A stretch of 50,994 nt of DNA. Source: Candidatus Benthicola marisminoris. GTDB taxonomy: Bacteria > Gemmatimonadota > Gemmatimonadetes > Palauibacterales > Palauibacteraceae. Below, in pieces: positions 48,309 through 50,994 of this stretch. The notes beneath the pieces are model-generated. The model worked only from the letters and a program-made list of their open reading frames with translations. It ran no database searches and was not told the origin of the DNA. The position numbers and the translations under genes are program-made. Every line of letters begins with the position of its first letter. Within the stretch, counting starts at the first letter, position 1. Location: contig JAMJQR010000113.1 in NCBI GenBank assembly GCA_023554335.1, forward strand, positions 1 to 50,994. Reading direction: 5' to 3'.

Positions 48309-49748
48309 ATGGAAACCAGAGTCCTCATCATGCAGCTCGCCTACCTCGTGTCGGCGGTGCTGTTCATACTCGGGCTGAAGCGCCTCAGCCACCCCGACAC
48401 CGCACGTGGCGGGAACAGGCTGGCGGCGATCGGCATGCTGCTCGCGGTCGTCGCGACGCTCGTAGGCGAGCAGATCATCACCTGGCAGTGGATCATCGCC
48501 GGTCTGATCATCGGGGCCCTGATCGGCGGCTTCATGGCGCGGTTCGTGAAGATGACGGCCATGCCACAGATGGTGGGCCTGTTCAACGGATTCGGGGGCC
48601 TGGCCTCCGGTCTCGTGGCGGCGGCCGAGTACCTGCGCTACTCGATGGGAGTGGCAGGGACGGCCGATGTACCCGTAGACGCCTCCATTTCGATCATGCT
48701 CGGCACGCTGATCGGTGCCGTCACCTTCTCGGGAAGCTTGATCGCATTCGGAAAGCTCCAGGGCGTCGTGACGGAGAAGGCCGTGAAATTCCCCGGCCAG
48801 CAGTTCTTCAATGCCGTGCTCTTCCTGGGCATTCTGGCGGTGATGGCGTACCTCGTGCTCATGACGCCGGAAGCGATTACGGGCGGGGAGACGGGCACCA
48901 TCAACATCGTCTACTACGCGCTCTGGGGCGCAGCGATGCTTCTCGGCATCCTGCTCGTGATTCCGATCGGCGGAGCCGACATGCCCGTAGTTGTATCGCT
49001 CCTGAACTCGTACTCGGGTCTGGCGGCGTCGGCGGCCGGATTCGTTCTCAACAACAACGTCCTGATCATTTCGGGCGCCCTGGTCGGGGCCTCAGGTTTG
49101 ATTCTCACCCGGATCATGTGCAAGGCCATGAACCGGTCCCTCGCCAACGTGATCTTCGGATCATTCGGCCAGGTGGCGGGCAAGGAGCTCGCCAAGGGTG
49201 AGAAGCGCACGATGGCTGATGTGAACGACGTGCAGGCCGACGACGTGGCCATGCTGCTCGCATACGCCAAGCAGGTCGTGATCGTGCCCGGGTACGGCCT
49301 CGCAGTAGCGCAGGCCCAGCACAAGCTCCGCGAGCTATGCGATAACCTGGAGAGTCGTGGCGTCACGGTGAAGTACGTGGTGCACCCGGTTGCCGGGCGC
49401 ATGCCCGGACACATGAACGTGCTGCTGGCCGAGGCCAACGTGCCGTACAACCAGCTGTACGAGCCGGAGGACGTGAACCCGGACATCGCCAACGTGGACG
49501 CCTGCCTGGTCGTGGGTGCGAACGACGTGGTGAACCCTGCAGCCCGGGACGAGCCGGCCAGCGACCTGTACGGAATGCCCATCATCGAGGTGGACCGCGC
49601 GAAGCACACCGTGGTCATGAAGCGGAGCCTGAACCCGGGCTTCGCGGGCCTCGACAACGAGCTCTTCTACCTTCGGAACACGATGATGCTGTTCGGCGAC
49701 GCGGCCGACTCCATCGGACGGATTCTGGAGGAAGTGAAGCAGCTGTAG
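48309..49748 (+). CDS. pntB: NAD(P) transhydrogenase subunit beta
   Basis: LFILGLKRLSHPDTARGGNRLAAIGM...VVIVPGYGLAVAQAQHKLRELCDNLESRGVTVKYVVHPVAGRMPGHMNVLLAEANVPYNQLYEPEDVN. Confidence 0.98.
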   Translation: METRVLIMQLAYLVSAVLFILGLKRLSHPDTARGGNRLAAIGMLLAVVATLVGEQIITWQWIIAGLIIGALIGGFMARFVKMTAMPQMVGLFNGFGGLASGLVAAAEYLRYSMGVAGTADVPVDASISIMLGTLIGAVTFSGSLIAFGKLQGVVTEKAVKFPGQQFFNAVLFLGILAVMAYLVLMTPEAITGGETGTINIVYYALWGAAMLLGILLVIPIGGADMPVVVSLLNSYSGLAASAAGFVLNNNVLIISGALVGASGLILTRIMCKAMNRSLANVIFGSFGQVAGKELAKGEKRTMADVNDVQADDVAMLLAYAKQVVIVPGYGLAVAQAQHKLRELCDNLESRGVTVKYVVHPVAGRMPGHMNVLLAEANVPYNQLYEPEDVNPDIANVDACLVVGANDVVNPAARDEPASDLYGMPIIEVDRAKHTVVMKRSLNPGFAGLDNELFYLRNTMMLFGDAADSIGRILEEVKQL

Positions 49749-49759
49749 TAGCGCCCCCT

Positions 49760-49791
49760 GCGCTCCTCCCGGCTCCGGCCGGGAGGAGCGC
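49760..49791. terminator. Strong hairpin between convergent pntB and egtD
   Basis: GCGCTCCTCCCGGC-TCCG-GCCGGGAGGAGCGC, perfect 14-bp stem and tetraloop; no T-tract. Confidence 0.6.
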
Positions 49792-49822
49792 CCCGGTGCC
49801 GGAGCCCGTGCGTCCCTTCAGA

Positions 49823-50815
49823 TCAGCGAGGAGCGCGCGCCAGCGCCAGGGCGAAGCGCCTCGCCTCGTCCGTGCACCATGACTCTAAGGCGAGGCCGGA
49901 AGAACCGAGCAGCATCTCTGCGGATTCCCGGGTGTACTTGTGGCTCAACTCCGTCCGGATCGTCTCTCCCTCGCGGACAGTGACATCGAGTCCGATCGCT
50001 GGAATCAGGATCCGCTGCTCCCGGAGCGATTCGAGATGCATCTCGACCCGCGACCTCCCCGCATTCCACTCTGCGCGGTGTCGAAAGGCCTCGAGATCGA
50101 AGGACGCCCCGAGCTCCCGGTTGAGCACCCGGAGAACGTTCAGATTGAACCTGGCGGTGACTCCAGCCGCGTCGTTGTAGGCACGCTCGAGGACGGTCGC
50201 TTCCTTCACGAGATCAAAACCGATGAGGAAGGCGTCCGCACCCGTCATCTCAGCTCTCACTGCCTCCAGGAAGGCCTGCGCTTGCACCGTCTCGAGGTTG
50301 CCGATCGTGGAACCGAGAAAGGCGATCAGGCGCGGGCGGCCTGAGAAAGGCAGATTCCTGGGTCGCTCGAAGTCGCCGATCACACCCTCGACCACCATGT
50401 CCGGATAATCGCGTATCAAGGCCTGGGCAGCCCGACGCGATGCGTCCACGCTGACGTCAACCGGCCCGTAGCCTTCGAGCAGTCCCCTCTCGCGCATGGC
50501 GTCGAGCAGAATACGTGTCTTGCGTGCCGCGCCTGAACCGAATTCCACCAGCACCCGGGGACGAGAGGTCTCCACGAAGCGCCCCGATTCCCGCTGCAGG
50601 ATCTCGGTCTCGGCACGCGTCAGGTAATACTCGGGCAGGCGCGTGATCATCTCGAACAGGTGCGAGCCGCGGGCGTCGTAGAAGTACTTCGACGGCAACG
50701 TCCGGGGCACGGCCGTGAGGCCGTCCCTGGCGTCCTTCGCAAGATCGAACGGACTCTCGTGTTCGCGAAGGGTATTGCGGAGAACGATCCTGGAACCGGG
50801 GGGCATGTCCGTCAT
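49823..50815 (-). CDS. egtD: L-histidine N(alpha)-methyltransferase
   Basis: [35 protein letters not shown]...[19 protein letters not shown]...[10 protein letters not shown]. Confidence 0.93.
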   Translation of the reverse strand: MTDMPPGSRIVLRNTLREHESPFDLAKDARDGLTAVPRTLPSKYFYDARGSHLFEMITRLPEYYLTRAETEILQRESGRFVETSRPRVLVEFGSGAARKTRILLDAMRERGLLEGYGPVDVSVDASRRAAQALIRDYPDMVVEGVIGDFERPRNLPFSGRPRLIAFLGSTIGNLETVQAQAFLEAVRAEMTGADAFLIGFDLVKEATVLERAYNDAAGVTARFNLNVLRVLNRELGASFDLEAFRHRAEWNAGRSRVEMHLESLREQRILIPAIGLDVTVREGETIRTELSHKYTRESAEMLLGSSGLALESWCTDEARRFALALARAPR

Positions 50816-50994
50816 CGGGCCGAGTCCCGGGCCAGGCGGAAGCCAGCGAAGATCTGGCGGCGAATCGGGTGGTCCCAGTTGCGGAATGAGCTTCGCGCGA
50901 CTCCGGCGTCGGTTGCCCACGACGCGCCCCGCAGCACCATGTAGTCCTTTCCGAAGAACACCTTCGAGTAGTCGTCATAAGGATACGCCTCGAA
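50812..50994 (-). CDS. egtB: Ergothioneine biosynthesis protein EgtB, C-terminal fragment (continues beyond right edge)
   Basis: Reverse-strand translation [64 protein letters not shown] overlap with egtD. Confidence 0.88.
   Translation of the reverse strand, partial: FEAYPYDDYSKVFFGKDYMVLRGASWATDAGVARSSFRNWDHPIRRQIFAGFRLARDSAR

Overview
High-GC bacterial chromosomal window, mostly housekeeping genes in long co-directional minus-strand runs. I see no phage, transposon, CRISPR array or rRNA. Main content: smc (cut by the left edge), two SPOR-domain proteins, rsfS, a DAK2-DegV fusion, rplI, rpsR, rpsF (with a long acidic tail), hppA, pth, rplY, prs, mscS, a coupled AAA-nudC-membrane Ser/Thr kinase operon, tRNA-Gln(TTG), ispE, a flippase-like protein, pdxJ, hflX, rarA, cca, SIS/gmhA-like, a CpsB-like PHP phosphatase, alaS, recX, recA, a HerA/DUF87-like ATPase, ltaE, a LOG-like protein, glpK, maf, dtd, a superfamily I helicase, a PLP decarboxylase, bcp, a DsbA-like protein, two orphan genes, pntAa/pntAb/pntB, egtD and the 3' end of egtB (cut by the right edge). 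The most unusual DNA is the ~0.7 kb intergenic region at ~39.9-40.6 kb. It holds three exactly 11-bp-phased DnaA-box-like 9-mers, a perfect 12-bp-arm inverted repeat, and a near-consensus sigma70-type promoter driving a 30-aa ORF with a strong Shine-Dalgarno. Other notable points are the AAA-nudC-kinase operon, the fused fatty-acid-kinase-like protein, the degenerate P-loop SPOR protein, a candidate rpsF autoregulatory leader and a recA operator-like palindrome. All calls come from reading the sequence and supplied ORFs; no searches were run.
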